Shown here piece after piece: positions 10,630 to 17,724 of a DNA stretch of 39,067 nt. Below the pieces are notes generated by a model that saw only the letters and a list, made by a program, of their open reading frames with translations, did no database searches and had not been told where the DNA came from. Location of the stretch: the NCBI GenBank assembly GCA_001830045.1, contig MIDA01000069.1:1-39067 (forward strand). The letters are read 5' to 3'. Positions within the stretch are counted from its first letter, which is position 1. Each line of letters opens with the position of its first letter. The stretch comes from Tenericutes bacterium RIFOXYA12_FULL_35_10. GTDB taxonomy: Bacteria; Bacillota_I; Bacilli_A; Acholeplasmatales; Acholeplasmataceae. Position numbers and translations under genes: made by a program.

Positions 10630-11053
10630 ATTCTGAAACGGTAATGCCCATTTGACGCGCTGTACCTTCAATGATATTCATTGCTGCTTCAACTGTGTGA
10701 GCATTTAAGTCAGGCATCTTTACTGTTGCAATGTCTTTTAACTGAGCTTTAGTGATGGTTGCCACTTTATCTTTCTTTGCGTTCTTAGAACCAGATTGAA
10801 TGTTTGCAGCCTTCTTCAGTAAGTCACTTGCAGGTGGGGTTTTGGTAACAAATGTGAATGTACGGTCATCATAAACCGAGATAATCACTGGTACGACAAA
10901 TCCCATTTGACTCTTTGTTGCTTCGTTGAATTGTGAACAGAATGCTGGAATGTTAACTTGTGCTTGACCAAGTGCTGGACCAACTGGTGGAGCGGGGTTA
11001 GCTTTTCCTGCTGCGATCTGTAATTTAACGACTTTTACAACCTTTTTTGCCAT
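10628..11053 (-). CDS. rplK: 50S ribosomal protein L11
   Basis: L11 (141 aa) of the GTPase-associated centre. The N-terminal domain carries the [18 protein letters not shown] signature and the C-terminal half is the rRNA-binding domain ([20 protein letters not shown]). The start is ATG at 11053 (MAKKVVKVV). An in-frame TTG three codons earlier abuts the AAGGAGG and is not plausible. First gene of the rplK-rplA unit behind a near-consensus promoter. In Bacillus it follows nusG directly; here about 4 kb of other genes intervene. Confidence 0.98.
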   Translation of the reverse strand: MAKKVVKVVKLQIAAGKANPAPPVGPALGQAQVNIPAFCSQFNEATKSQMGFVVPVIISVYDDRTFTFVTKTPPASDLLKKAANIQSGSKNAKKDKVATITKAQLKDIATVKMPDLNAHTVEAAMNIIEGTARQMGITVSE

Positions 11054-11133
11054 GAGACACAACCTCCTTCTTTACATAAGTATGTGGTATGAATCAATTT
11101 CTTCCACTATGGTGTGCTTTCACACGCGATATC

Positions 11134-11162
11134 ATTCTATCATTTAGGGTCTTCTTTGTCAA
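11134..11162 (-). promoter_or_regulatory. promoter of rplK-rplA
   Basis: TTGACA at 11157-11162 and TAGAAT at 11134-11139 with a 17-base spacer and TG one base before the -10. Among the strongest matches in the window. The untranslated leader of about 70 bases contains a small GTGTG/CACAC hairpin. Confidence 0.85.
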
Positions 11163-11177
11163 TCAAAAAAAAGAGTT

Positions 11178-11534
11178 TTATTTGATTTTAGCCCCAAAAG
11201 GAAAAAGTGCAAGTTGTGCGAGTTTAAACCATTGAATTCCAAAGGGAATACCAATGATTGTTATACAAAAAATTAGACCAACACCGATATAACCAAGTGC
11301 CATTTCCCAGCCGACAAAGATAGCCCATAAAATGTTAATAATCGGATGTTCAGAAAAATCTAAGTCAACGTCTTTCCCAAAGGGAAAGATGACGAGTCCA
11401 GCAAATTTAAATGCTTGAAGACCAAAAGGAATTCCGATGATGGTCACACATAAAAGTAAACCTAAAATAAGCCATAACAGTGCAGCGATTGCACCACCAA
11501 AAATAAACCAGATCAAATTACCTAATAATTTCAT
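11178..11534 (-). CDS. yccF: YccF family inner-membrane protein
   Basis: Small membrane protein (118 aa) of the YccF/DUF307 family; biochemical role unknown. It is an internal duplication. Each half has a hydrophobic segment ending in TIIGIPFG, then a helix and FPFG (first copy about residues 31-53, second about 90-114). Three to four membrane segments are likely. AAGGAGG precedes the ATG. It lies alone on the minus strand between rplK and the plus-strand VOC gene, with its own extended -10 promoter. It is part of the block inserted between nusG and rplK. Confidence 0.85.
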   Translation of the reverse strand: MKLLGNLIWFIFGGAIAALLWLILGLLLCVTIIGIPFGLQAFKFAGLVIFPFGKDVDLDFSEHPIINILWAIFVGWEMALGYIGVGLIFCITIIGIPFGIQWFKLAQLALFPFGAKIK

Positions 11535-11554
11535 ATCGAATCCTCCTTGACCTC

Positions 11555-11563
11555 ATTATAACA
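11555..11563 (-). promoter_or_regulatory. extended -10 promoter of yccF
   Basis: TGTTATAAT (TATAAT at 11555-11560, TG at 11562-11563) about 20 bases upstream of the yccF ATG; no good -35 is seen. It begins right after the T-run of a minus-strand hairpin, an arrangement also seen at 15178 and 29251. Confidence 0.6.
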
Positions 11564-11587
11564 AAAAACACCTCAAATGAGATGTTT
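11563..11587 (-). terminator. terminator-like hairpin upstream of yccF
   Basis: Minus-strand stem AACATCTCA / TGAGGTGTT followed by TTTTTT. No recognised minus-strand gene lies upstream of it (the next gene is on the plus strand from 11774). It may insulate yccF or end an unannotated short transcript. Confidence 0.5.
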
Positions 11588-11722
11588 AAATATGTATCGT
11601 GTTTCGTCTAAGTGCAGCTTATGGATTTAACATAACAAAACAAACTAAATCAAACGCTAAATCACCCTATTTTGATTATCATTTCGTGTTTATTTAACAA
11701 TTATGTTTGATTTTTGCACTTT

Positions 11723-11751
11723 TTGTTCATTTTTTAACGTTTCGCTATAAA
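11723..11751 (+). promoter_or_regulatory. promoter of VOC gene
   Basis: TTGTTC at 11723-11728 and TATAAA at 11746-11751, spacer 17 bases, followed by GGAGGTG and the start ATG at 11774. Confidence 0.6.
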
Positions 11752-11773
11752 ATGGGGTTGAGGAGGTGTATCT

Positions 11774-12619
11774 ATGTTTCATACAACTGAAATACTCCAT
11801 GTTGAATCTGTTAAACTGCTTGTTTTAAATATGGAACGGGCACTCGAATTCTATCATCACATTTTAGGCTTACATGCTCATGAAGTCTCTAAAAAACATG
11901 CTTTACTCTCTGCAAATGCGACAGAAACACTTATTGAACTTATAGAAGATGCACATGCCACTCCCATGGGTATGACACAAGGACTTTATCATGTTGCTTT
12001 AAAAGTTGGTGAAGAAAGTGAACTCGCAAGTATCATTAAACGTTTAATTGATATGCGCTACCCCATCACAGGAGCATCCGATCACGGCGTTAGTGAGGCC
12101 ATTTATTTAGATGATCCTGATGGACACGGTTTAGAGATTTATTGGGATAAGCCAAGAGATCTTTGGCCATTAGAAAACGAAAAAATAACGATGTACACCA
12201 AAGCCTTAGATGTAAGTTCTGTTATGCGTACCTACATTCCTAAACAAACCTATCAAATGCCTGAATCTACAATACTTGGACATCTTCACCTCCATGTTCC
12301 AGATTTATCAGCTGCTAAATCATTTTATGTGGATGTATTGGGTTTTCAAGTGGTGATGTATTATGGTAATCAAGCTTTATTTATTGCAGATAACGGCTAT
12401 CATCACCATATCGGATTAAACACCTGGCAAGGTGATGCACCTCTATGTGAGACGCGTCAAATTGGTCTTAAGAGCTATATCTTATCCGTTCCTAAGTCAG
12501 AATACCTTCCACTCTTAAAACGGCTTAAAGACGCACATTATCAACTTATAGAAGATGATGTTTTACCTTATGTTATCGATCCTTTGAATCAAAAACTTTA
12601 TTTTCATTTTATGGCATAA
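11774..12619 (+). CDS. VOC family protein, CatE-like (extradiol dioxygenase/glyoxalase fold)
   Basis: Protein of 281 aa with two vicinal-oxygen-chelate modules. The first runs from about residue 9 to 124 (VKLLVLNMERALEFYHHILG, GLYHVALKV, DPDGHGLEIYWDKP), the second from about 170 to the end (LGHLHLHVPDLSAAKSFY, YHHHIGLNTW). Length and layout match the Firmicute catechol-2,3-dioxygenase-like group (CatE of Bacillus). In that group His and Glu residues of the modules bind a divalent metal; candidate ligands here are in YHVAL, LEIYW, HLHLH and HHHIG. True substrate unknown; the ring-cleavage label is by homology only. It is the only plus-strand gene in the first 30 kb and has its own promoter. 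Confidence 0.8.
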   Translation: MFHTTEILHVESVKLLVLNMERALEFYHHILGLHAHEVSKKHALLSANATETLIELIEDAHATPMGMTQGLYHVALKVGEESELASIIKRLIDMRYPITGASDHGVSEAIYLDDPDGHGLEIYWDKPRDLWPLENEKITMYTKALDVSSVMRTYIPKQTYQMPESTILGHLHLHVPDLSAAKSFYVDVLGFQVVMYYGNQALFIADNGYHHHIGLNTWQGDAPLCETRQIGLKSYILSVPKSEYLPLLKRLKDAHYQLIEDDVLPYVIDPLNQKLYFHFMA

Positions 12620-12742
12620 AAATTAGGTAATGGAAGTCAAGAATAATCCTTAATTTTGTTATCAAGGTTTTTATGTATACTTAAAAACAATATTAAAAAT
12701 AAATCAGACTAGTCTTGACTTTGGTTATCAAATTGTTTATGG

Positions 12743-12964
12743 TTATTGAGTTCTTTCGTTTTTAACAAATTCAAGAAACATAATGAGTAGTATACTTACT
12801 ATTGAAACTGAACTCGCCTTAATAATATCTATTTGTAATAATGCTATTGATATGCTATCATTTGAATTATTTTGAGTATTACTTAAAAATAATACTAATA
12901 AACTATATATAAAAACTGCAGCAATAATGATTTGTAAAATGGTTAAATAATTATTTTTTTTCAT
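12743..12964 (-). CDS. small two-helix membrane protein, unknown function
   Basis: A 73-aa protein with two hydrophobic helices (about residues 5-28 and 48-66) joined by a polar Asn/Ser-rich stretch. The start at 12964 (MKKNNYLTIL) is chosen because AGGTGAT lies just upstream; a longer in-frame version would overlap the preceding gene. It begins 13 bases after the stop of the secreted-protein gene and is clearly co-transcribed with it. I do not recognise a family. Base composition is strongly AT-rich compared with neighbouring housekeeping genes, suggesting acquired DNA. It may serve as a membrane partner of the secreted protein. Confidence 0.6.
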   Translation of the reverse strand: MKKNNYLTILQIIIAAVFIYSLLVLFLSNTQNNSNDSISIALLQIDIIKASSVSIVSILLIMFLEFVKNERTQ

Positions 12965-12977
12965 ATGATCACCTATT

Positions 12978-14060
12978 TTATACATGTATAAGTTGAATAG
13001 CACTTCTTCTAGATTTATCTGGTGCTAAAGTCATTGATGCTGTAACTCCCAAAAAACCAATATTGCTTGAAACACCGATGTACGCCCTCAAATTCAAATT
13101 AAAAGTAATTGTTATTTTATCAATGATATGTTGATAGTCGCTCCACAATGTCATATTAAAATCATCAAATACATCAATTACTCTAACAGTAACCAATCTA
13201 ACTTCAAGTTCATATATAGACTTAGTAATACCAATAGAAGATAAATAGTTACCTTCATTATCATATTGAGGTATTTGATCGACAGGATAAATGTATGCAA
13301 AATATGACGAATAAGGTTTTACATTCCATATGATTCCATTGTCGCTTATATCAAAATTATCACCATGAGCAGTATTAAACTTATCACCAGTTTCACTTCT
13401 TGTGAAACTATCTAATTCTGAATTAAACTCAACTAACTTTGTCCATTTGATTGTGGATTCTACAGGCATTAAATAATCTGGATAACCCAATGCCATATAA
13501 TCTCTGTAGGGTGTCCGAACAGAAGAGTATGTCGTATAGGTACTTCTTAATAGAAAATCACTGTTTGAATTTGGGTTATATTCTATTTTAGTTATAACGT
13601 TTGAAATATATCCGTCATGAAATCTAGAATATGCGATGATTTCATGATAAATTTGGTCAATCTCGACTTCTGTTGTAGACGCGGTTAAGTTGTAATTAAC
13701 AATCAATGATTTGTAGGATCCCCCACTACCTCCACCCCCATCATCCAACTCGTTTATTGCAGTGATGGTCGTTTTAATATCCTCTATAACCTCTTCTTTG
13801 TCTATTTTTTTCACTTTGTATTTACTATATGCTTCTTTAAGTTTTGTAATATTTGTGTCTGCTTTTATTTTTTTAGTTGCATAATCTTCAGAAACCTCAT
13901 TAACAACTTCATCATCATCTATAATTTTCGATTCAAAAAATCTTTTTGTTTCCATAACAATAAACTTGGTTTCAGCTAGTTCAGATGAAGCGTAAATATT
14001 ATTGCTTAATATAACAAAAGTAACTAGAATCAACAAAAAAACCAAAGATACTTTTTTCAA
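12978..14060 (-). CDS. secreted protein of unknown function
   Basis: A 360-aa protein starting at TTG (14060) with GGGAGGG upstream. Residues 1-24 form a signal peptide (Lys-Lys, hydrophobic core, NNIYA cleavage-like site). There is no lipobox Cys, so it should be released or surface-associated rather than lipid-anchored. A charged helical region (about 26-105, Lys/Asp/Glu-rich) is followed by a Gly-rich linker (DDGGGGSGGS, about 106-115) and a beta-rich C-terminal domain with many Tyr, Ser and Asp. No family recognised and no catalytic motif seen. First gene of a pair with the small membrane protein downstream. AT-rich composition and position inside the block inserted into the nusG-rplK junction suggest an accessory gene. 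Confidence 0.65.
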   Translation of the reverse strand: MKKVSLVFLLILVTFVILSNNIYASSELAETKFIVMETKRFFESKIIDDDEVVNEVSEDYATKKIKADTNITKLKEAYSKYKVKKIDKEEVIEDIKTTITAINELDDGGGGSGGSYKSLIVNYNLTASTTEVEIDQIYHEIIAYSRFHDGYISNVITKIEYNPNSNSDFLLRSTYTTYSSVRTPYRDYMALGYPDYLMPVESTIKWTKLVEFNSELDSFTRSETGDKFNTAHGDNFDISDNGIIWNVKPYSSYFAYIYPVDQIPQYDNEGNYLSSIGITKSIYELEVRLVTVRVIDVFDDFNMTLWSDYQHIIDKITITFNLNLRAYIGVSSNIGFLGVTASMTLAPDKSRRSAIQLIHV

Positions 14061-14093
14061 TATTAATCCCTCCCTATTTAATTTGTTTCTTTA

Positions 14094-14123
14094 ATTATAT
14101 CATTATAATAAATATAAATACAA
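14094..14123 (-). promoter_or_regulatory. promoter of the secreted-protein gene
   Basis: TTGTAT at 14118-14123 and TATAAT at 14094-14099, spacer 18, about 30 bases upstream of the TTG start. The surrounding sequence is very AT-rich, so chance matches are likely. Confidence 0.5.
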
Positions 14124-14673
14124 ATTTATTTCCATCAATCATATTTATCATTATAACACTTGATTATCAAATTTTCTCATCAAACAAGATCAGCTCTAAC
14201 TTATGAAAACTTAGTATAATTATAGAATGAGCCCAATAACTTGATCTACCAGAGAGAATATTTTTTATATTTCAAGTATATTAAATTCCTGCTTTTGACC
14301 AGTCCCAAAAAAGCGCTCACTATCAACGGAAAATAGCCATAGTTTTCTTTAACACTACACACTTTATACTGTATCTCTTTATTCTTATACTCCATCACAA
14401 GAAGGATTCTTACTATTCGTGTCCTTCGTTCTATATTAACAGCACTATTCCCCTCCAATATGAGTAAATTATAGTCAATTCACCAATACATAAATTAACT
14501 CATAGATGAAATATCACTGACTCAGATATTATTGACATTTTTGAAGATGGAAATCGTGCAATTCCATGCATAAAAAACATAGTATACTTTTGAATCCTGT
14601 ATCGTAGTTTGCATTCTTTTAGTAATAAGAAAAATCAATATTCTCATTCACTCTTAAGCGACCTTATGGTCAT
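14124..14673 (-). other. AT-rich intergenic stretch with a doubtful small ORF
   Basis: About 550 bases with no convincing gene. A 70-codon minus-strand frame (14246-14458) has a TATAAT-like box and a GGAGGGG site in front. However, its only possible start codon at that end overlaps the binding site, and the product (hydrophobic stretch near FPLIVSAFLGL, basic C terminus) matches no family I know. It may be a decayed gene or non-coding. No tRNA, terminal inverted repeat or transposase fragment was found. Confidence 0.35.
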
Positions 14674-15150
14674 TTAGAATGTTTGAATTATCTCAATAAG
14701 CGTTGCAAGAACCCATAGGTTTAAAATAATACGAAACACAAGATTTAAGCGAAGCTTCGTTGTTGAAACGAGGCTTTTCTTTATGTTGATATATTTGTTC
14801 AATCGAAAAGCTTGAAGTCCTAAAAGTGCAACCGGTATAGATGCGAAATAACTTCTAGCATAAAAAAAGACAAGTAGATATAAAATCATGGGAATGAAAA
14901 GTGTATATGGAATAACTTCTTCATCTGATTCATTTTTACCAAAGATCTTATCGATGAAATGAAGTACTGCTATCAAAGCGGAAATGAATAACACGTTTAA
15001 AAGGATAGTTACAATGAGATAGATCACCATTTTTTGTTGATTCATAAAATAGGTGATTGCTAAATCTGGATGAAAGATGAAATACATAAATAACAAAAGA
15101 ATGGTTCCAAATGATATAAAGATTGTTATTTTTTTTATGATTTGTTTCAT
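14674..15150 (-). CDS. predicted multi-pass membrane protein, unknown function
   Basis: A 158-aa protein with about four hydrophobic segments (near residues 6-24, 37-63, 83-102 and 137-155) and a basic stretch (NKYINIKKS) before the last helix. The start is ATG at 15150 (MKQIIKKI), supported by AGAGGTG upstream; a TTG nine codons earlier is less likely. No family recognised and no motif that suggests a reaction. It is transcribed from an extended -10 promoter placed directly behind the nusG terminator. It belongs to the non-conserved block between nusG and rplK. Confidence 0.6.
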   Translation of the reverse strand: MKQIIKKITIFISFGTILLLFMYFIFHPDLAITYFMNQQKMVIYLIVTILLNVLFISALIAVLHFIDKIFGKNESDEEVIPYTLFIPMILYLLVFFYARSYFASIPVALLGLQAFRLNKYINIKKSLVSTTKLRLNLVFRIILNLWVLATLIEIIQTF

Positions 15151-15177
15151 GTTTGTCACCTCTTCGTTATTATTCAA

Positions 15178-15186
15178 ATTATATCA
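15178..15186 (-). promoter_or_regulatory. extended -10 promoter behind the nusG terminator
   Basis: TGATATAAT: TATAAT at 15178-15183 and TG at 15185-15186. The -35 region would fall in the T-rich tail of the nusG terminator and has no good match. It should drive the membrane-protein gene starting at 15150. Confidence 0.55.
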
Positions 15187-15202
15187 TAGATGTTTATAAA
15201 AA

Positions 15203-15223
15203 GAAAAAGGCGCTAGCGCCTTA
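15203..15223 (-). terminator. intrinsic terminator of nusG
   Basis: Minus-strand stem AAGGCGC / GCGCCTT (two-base loop, GC-rich) followed by TTTTCTTTTT. It overlaps the nusG stop codon and ends the rpmG-secE-nusG transcript. Confidence 0.85.
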
Positions 15224-15760
15224 AATTTCTTTAACGTCGTGTGAATCAATTTCTGTTGGTGTTCCACGTCCGAATAAGTCAAGATCAACTGTTAATTTTT
15301 CTTGATCATCATCAACATGAGTGACTTTACCCTTCATACCAGACCATGTACCGCCGGTAACTTCGACTTCTTTACCAAGTAAATGAGCCCAAGTAGGTTT
15401 ACTGATAATACCAACTTTAAGTAAAATTTGATTAATTTCATCAGGAGCAAGTGGGACTGGTTTTGTACCACCACCAGATGATCCTAAGAAACCTGTAACA
15501 CGTGGTGTATTTCTTACCACGAACCATGATTCATCTGTAACCATCATTTCAACGAAGACATACCCTGGGAAGAGTTGTTTTATTTTTTCTTTTTCTTTAC
15601 CGTCAGCCTTCTTTTCGATGACTGTCTCTTCAGGAACAATGACGCGGAAGATGTAGTCTGACATCCCCATGCTTTCTACACGTCTTTCCAAGTCAAGTTT
15701 GACGGCATTTTCATAACCTGAATAGGTTTGAATGATATACCATCTCACTTGTTGTGTCAT
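15221..15760 (-). CDS. nusG: transcription termination/antitermination factor NusG
   Basis: NusG (179 aa) binds the clamp of RNA polymerase and modulates pausing, termination and coupling to the ribosome. The NGN domain (about 5-115) carries WYIIQTYSGYENAVK and the FPGYVFVEM and VRNTPRVTGFLG segments. The KOW domain (about 127-160) carries VTGGTWSGMKGKV. Start ATG overlaps the secE stop as ATGA, with only a weak upstream GGTGG, so translation is probably coupled to secE. Last gene of the rpmG-secE-nusG operon. Confidence 0.97.
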   Translation of the reverse strand: MTQQVRWYIIQTYSGYENAVKLDLERRVESMGMSDYIFRVIVPEETVIEKKADGKEKEKIKQLFPGYVFVEMMVTDESWFVVRNTPRVTGFLGSSGGGTKPVPLAPDEINQILLKVGIISKPTWAHLLGKEVEVTGGTWSGMKGKVTHVDDDQEKLTVDLDLFGRGTPTEIDSHDVKEI

Positions 15761-16179
15761 AGAATACCACCGCTAATTAAGGCTGTTGCTACCATGTTGA
15801 ATAGTAAGATAAAGCCTGTTAAGAAGAATAAGAAGATCAGTGTACGCACTGCATGATCAACGAATTTGGGGAGTGTTGGCCATGTAATTTTCTTTAACTC
15901 AGGAAGTGCAGGTAAGAAGAATGGGTAAATAACGAGTGCTAAACCGAAAAGTGAAATGGCGAAAAGTACCCATGCAAAGATGATACCATTATTGCCTTGA
16001 CCTAAAATCGGGAAGTTTTCGTTAATTTCAAGTAATTGGTTACCGCTAATGATCATAAGTGCTAATGCACCTGATAGGGTAGCTAAAATACCTAAAAGTA
16101 AATTCTCCCATTTATATTCTGTCGTTAATACTTCAAGCAACTTGCTCTTTTGCTCGACTTGTTTTTGCTTAATTGCCAT
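15757..16179 (-). CDS. secE: preprotein translocase subunit SecE, three-helix form
   Basis: SecE clamps SecY in the protein-export channel. The conserved part is the C-terminal third: ELKKITWPT (94-102) on the cytoplasmic surface helix, then the final membrane helix (about 112-135). Unlike the roughly 60-residue one-helix SecE typical of Firmicutes, this 140-aa protein has two extra hydrophobic helices in front (about 27-46 and 66-91), the architecture known from E. coli. TAGGAGG, overlapping the rpmG stop, precedes the ATG. The TGA stop overlaps the nusG start. Confidence 0.93.
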   Translation of the reverse strand: MAIKQKQVEQKSKLLEVLTTEYKWENLLLGILATLSGALALMIISGNQLLEINENFPILGQGNNGIIFAWVLFAISLFGLALVIYPFFLPALPELKKITWPTLPKFVDHAVRTLIFLFFLTGFILLFNMVATALISGGIL

Positions 16180-16193
16180 AAGATGCTAGCCTC

Positions 16194-16343
16194 CTATTTA
16201 CTTTCCTTGTGCAAGGTATGCTTATTACAACGTGGACAAAACTTTTGTGTTTCAATCCGTTCTTTTTGTGTCGCTTTATTCTTTGTTGTCGTATAATTGC
16301 GACTTAAGCACTCCGTGCAGACTAATATTATTTTCTCGCGCAT
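16194..16343 (-). CDS. rpmG: 50S ribosomal protein L33
   Basis: A 49-residue L33. The sequence begins [12 protein letters not shown], and the Cys pairs at 9/12 and 36/39 make it the zinc-ribbon (C+) type. Its TAG stop is built into the TAGGAGG ribosome binding site of secE, so the two are tightly linked. The rpmG-secE-nusG order is as in Bacillus. The ATG follows AGAGGTGG, which lies in a small hairpin ending in a T-run. Confidence 0.95.
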   Translation of the reverse strand: MREKIILVCTECLSRNYTTTKNKATQKERIETQKFCPRCNKHTLHKESK

Positions 16344-16363
16344 TAAAAAACCACCTCTGTGGT
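16344..16363 (-). promoter_or_regulatory. hairpin over the rpmG ribosome binding site
   Basis: Minus-strand ACCAC-AGAG-GTGGT followed by six T directly before the rpmG ATG. The stem and loop contain the AGAGGTGG binding site. It could act as a weak attenuator or sequester the site; the short stem (5 bp) makes function uncertain. Confidence 0.4.
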
Positions 16364-16376
16364 CATTCGCAAATGT

Positions 16377-16405
16377 ATTTTAACACTTACGATTGACTTA
16401 GTCAA
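16377..16405 (-). promoter_or_regulatory. promoter of rpmG-secE-nusG
   Basis: TTGACT at 16400-16405 and TAAAAT at 16377-16382, spacer 17, with TG one base before the -10. The -35 hexamer is half of a 13-base palindrome (TTGACTTAGTCAA at 16393-16405), which could be an operator or chance. Confidence 0.8.
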
Positions 16406-16417
16406 CTACCTACTACA

Positions 16418-16924
16418 TTATATCATAATTTTATATTTTTCTTTAATTCTATAAATGGCATTATAGATTTGTTTTGGTGAAAGCTTCGTTTCATCTGAAA
16501 TCACTTTGACCGCTTGTCTTTTTAAGAAATATCTATCATGAATATCTTGTTCTAATGAAGATTCAAAACTAAGATATTCTGTTTCCTCTTCTAACAATGT
16601 GAACTCTTTGACAAAGTCGGTATGTTCATAAAGTTGATAGGTTGGAAGATAACGTATTAAACCATAAAAATGACGTTTTAAAATAAGTTCAAAATATTTG
16701 GTAAAACTTTTTTGATAACCATCATTAAATGTTTGGATTGCTTTATGTAGTGTTAACAAACCTTCTTGATGAAAATCATCATATTCTTTTTGCTCAAGAT
16801 GAAGTTGATGAATGTGTTTCCATATGAATTTTTGATATTTTTGATACATAAAGTTTAATGCATGTTCACATCCATTAAACCTGATCAAATAAATCAATTC
16901 ATAATCATTCATCACATAGATCAT
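16418..16924 (-). CDS. SigH-like sigma-70 family factor
   Basis: A 168-aa protein with a sigma region-2-like N-terminal half (YLIRFNGCEHALNFMYQKYQKFIW..., DDFHQEGLLTLHKAIQTFN) and a degenerate C-terminal helix-turn-helix (about 140-165, SPKQIYNAIYRIKEKY). In Bacillus sigH occupies exactly this place between the rlmB region and rpmG-secE-nusG, so it is probably the SigH lineage. Mycoplasma genitalium MG428 is a related sigma-like factor that activates recombination genes. The ATG used here overlaps the rlmB stop (ATGA); a second Met four codons later is possible. The target promoters are unknown. Confidence 0.75.
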   Translation of the reverse strand: MIYVMNDYELIYLIRFNGCEHALNFMYQKYQKFIWKHIHQLHLEQKEYDDFHQEGLLTLHKAIQTFNDGYQKSFTKYFELILKRHFYGLIRYLPTYQLYEHTDFVKEFTLLEEETEYLSFESSLEQDIHDRYFLKRQAVKVISDETKLSPKQIYNAIYRIKEKYKIMI

Positions 16925-17622
16925 AAGGATTCTTTCATCTTATACATCATTAATGCGGCTGCAACACTCACATTAAGTGAATTGATCTTTCCATACATAG
17001 GAATTTTAACAAGTAAGTCACAGTTTTGTTTGACAAGTGGACGAACGCCTTCCCCTTCGTTGCCCATAACCACAGCAAGTGATACATGTTTAGGTAGATC
17101 ATCATAGGTTTTTTCTGTGTTTCCGTCAGTACCGATGACCCATACACCTTTTTTCTTTAACTCCAGTATCGCTTGGTTTATGTTTGATACTAAGATAATT
17201 TTCACGTGTTCAATCGCACCTGAAGAAACCTTTGCAACCGTCGCATTTAATGGAACTGCGCCTTTCTTGCTCATGATGATGCCATCAAGTTGAACAGCTT
17301 CAGCTGTGCGCATGACTGCACCTAAATTGTGAGGGTCTTCAATGCCATCTAATATCACAAACTGTTGAATCTTCGTTTGATCTAAAACATCGCTTAACTC
17401 ATAAGTTTGATAATCTTCAACCTCAGCAACCACGCCTTGGTGAAGTTGTTGCGTTGAAAGTTTATTCAGTTCATTTTTATTTGATTTTTGGTATTTAATA
17501 TTTTTATCTGCTAAAAATTGAAGAAACCGATGATCATTCATCTGATCATCTACATAAAGTTTATAGATCGTTCTTTTTGCAAAAATAGCTTCTTTAATAA
17601 CATTTTTTCCGTATATGATCAT
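16921..17622 (-). CDS. rlmB: 23S rRNA (guanosine-2'-O-)-methyltransferase, RlmB/SpoU family
   Basis: SPOUT-class tRNA/rRNA 2'-O-methyltransferase of 233 aa. An N-terminal RNA-binding domain (about 1-70, starting IIYGKNVIKEAI) precedes the knotted catalytic domain with the three SpoU motifs: DPHNLGAVMRTAEA, VVMGNEGEGVR and IPMYGKINSLNVSVAAA. This motif set is that of RlmB (G2251 of 23S rRNA in E. coli) and Bacillus YacO. AAAGGAG precedes the ATG. The gene ends in TGA overlapping the sigma-factor start, so the two form an operon. Confidence 0.92.
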   Translation of the reverse strand: MIIYGKNVIKEAIFAKRTIYKLYVDDQMNDHRFLQFLADKNIKYQKSNKNELNKLSTQQLHQGVVAEVEDYQTYELSDVLDQTKIQQFVILDGIEDPHNLGAVMRTAEAVQLDGIIMSKKGAVPLNATVAKVSSGAIEHVKIILVSNINQAILELKKKGVWVIGTDGNTEKTYDDLPKHVSLAVVMGNEGEGVRPLVKQNCDLLVKIPMYGKINSLNVSVAAALMMYKMKESL

Positions 17623-17644
17623 CTTATATATACTCCTTTGAATT

Positions 17645-17673
17645 AGTGTAAATCTTTAATCTTTTACAATCAA
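17645..17673 (-). promoter_or_regulatory. putative promoter of rlmB-sigma operon
   Basis: TTGATT at 17668-17673 and TACACT at 17645-17650, spacer 17. It is the best match in the 75-base gap between the ATPase terminator and rlmB. Confidence 0.5.
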
Positions 17674-17693
17674 GAACATGAGATATCAAATTT

Positions 17694-17718
17694 CAAACGA
17701 AAGGGCGCGTGAGCGCCC
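17694..17718 (-). terminator. intrinsic terminator of the cysS-mrnC-ATPase operon
   Basis: Minus-strand stem GGGCGC / GCGCCC with loop TCAC, followed by TTTCGTTT. Strong stem, imperfect T-tract, placed six bases after the ATPase stop. Confidence 0.75.
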
Positions 17719-17724
17719 CATCAC

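Noticed and set aside
12634-12721. Inverted repeat AAGTCAAGA ... TCTTGACTT downstream of the VOC gene as a mobile-element end
   Set aside because: Only nine bases, AT-rich, no transposase and no target duplication; may be chance.
14246-14458. 70-codon frame as a real gene
   Set aside because: The start codon would overlap the GGAGGGG site, no family match, and composition like the surrounding non-coding DNA; kept only as part of the intergenic note.
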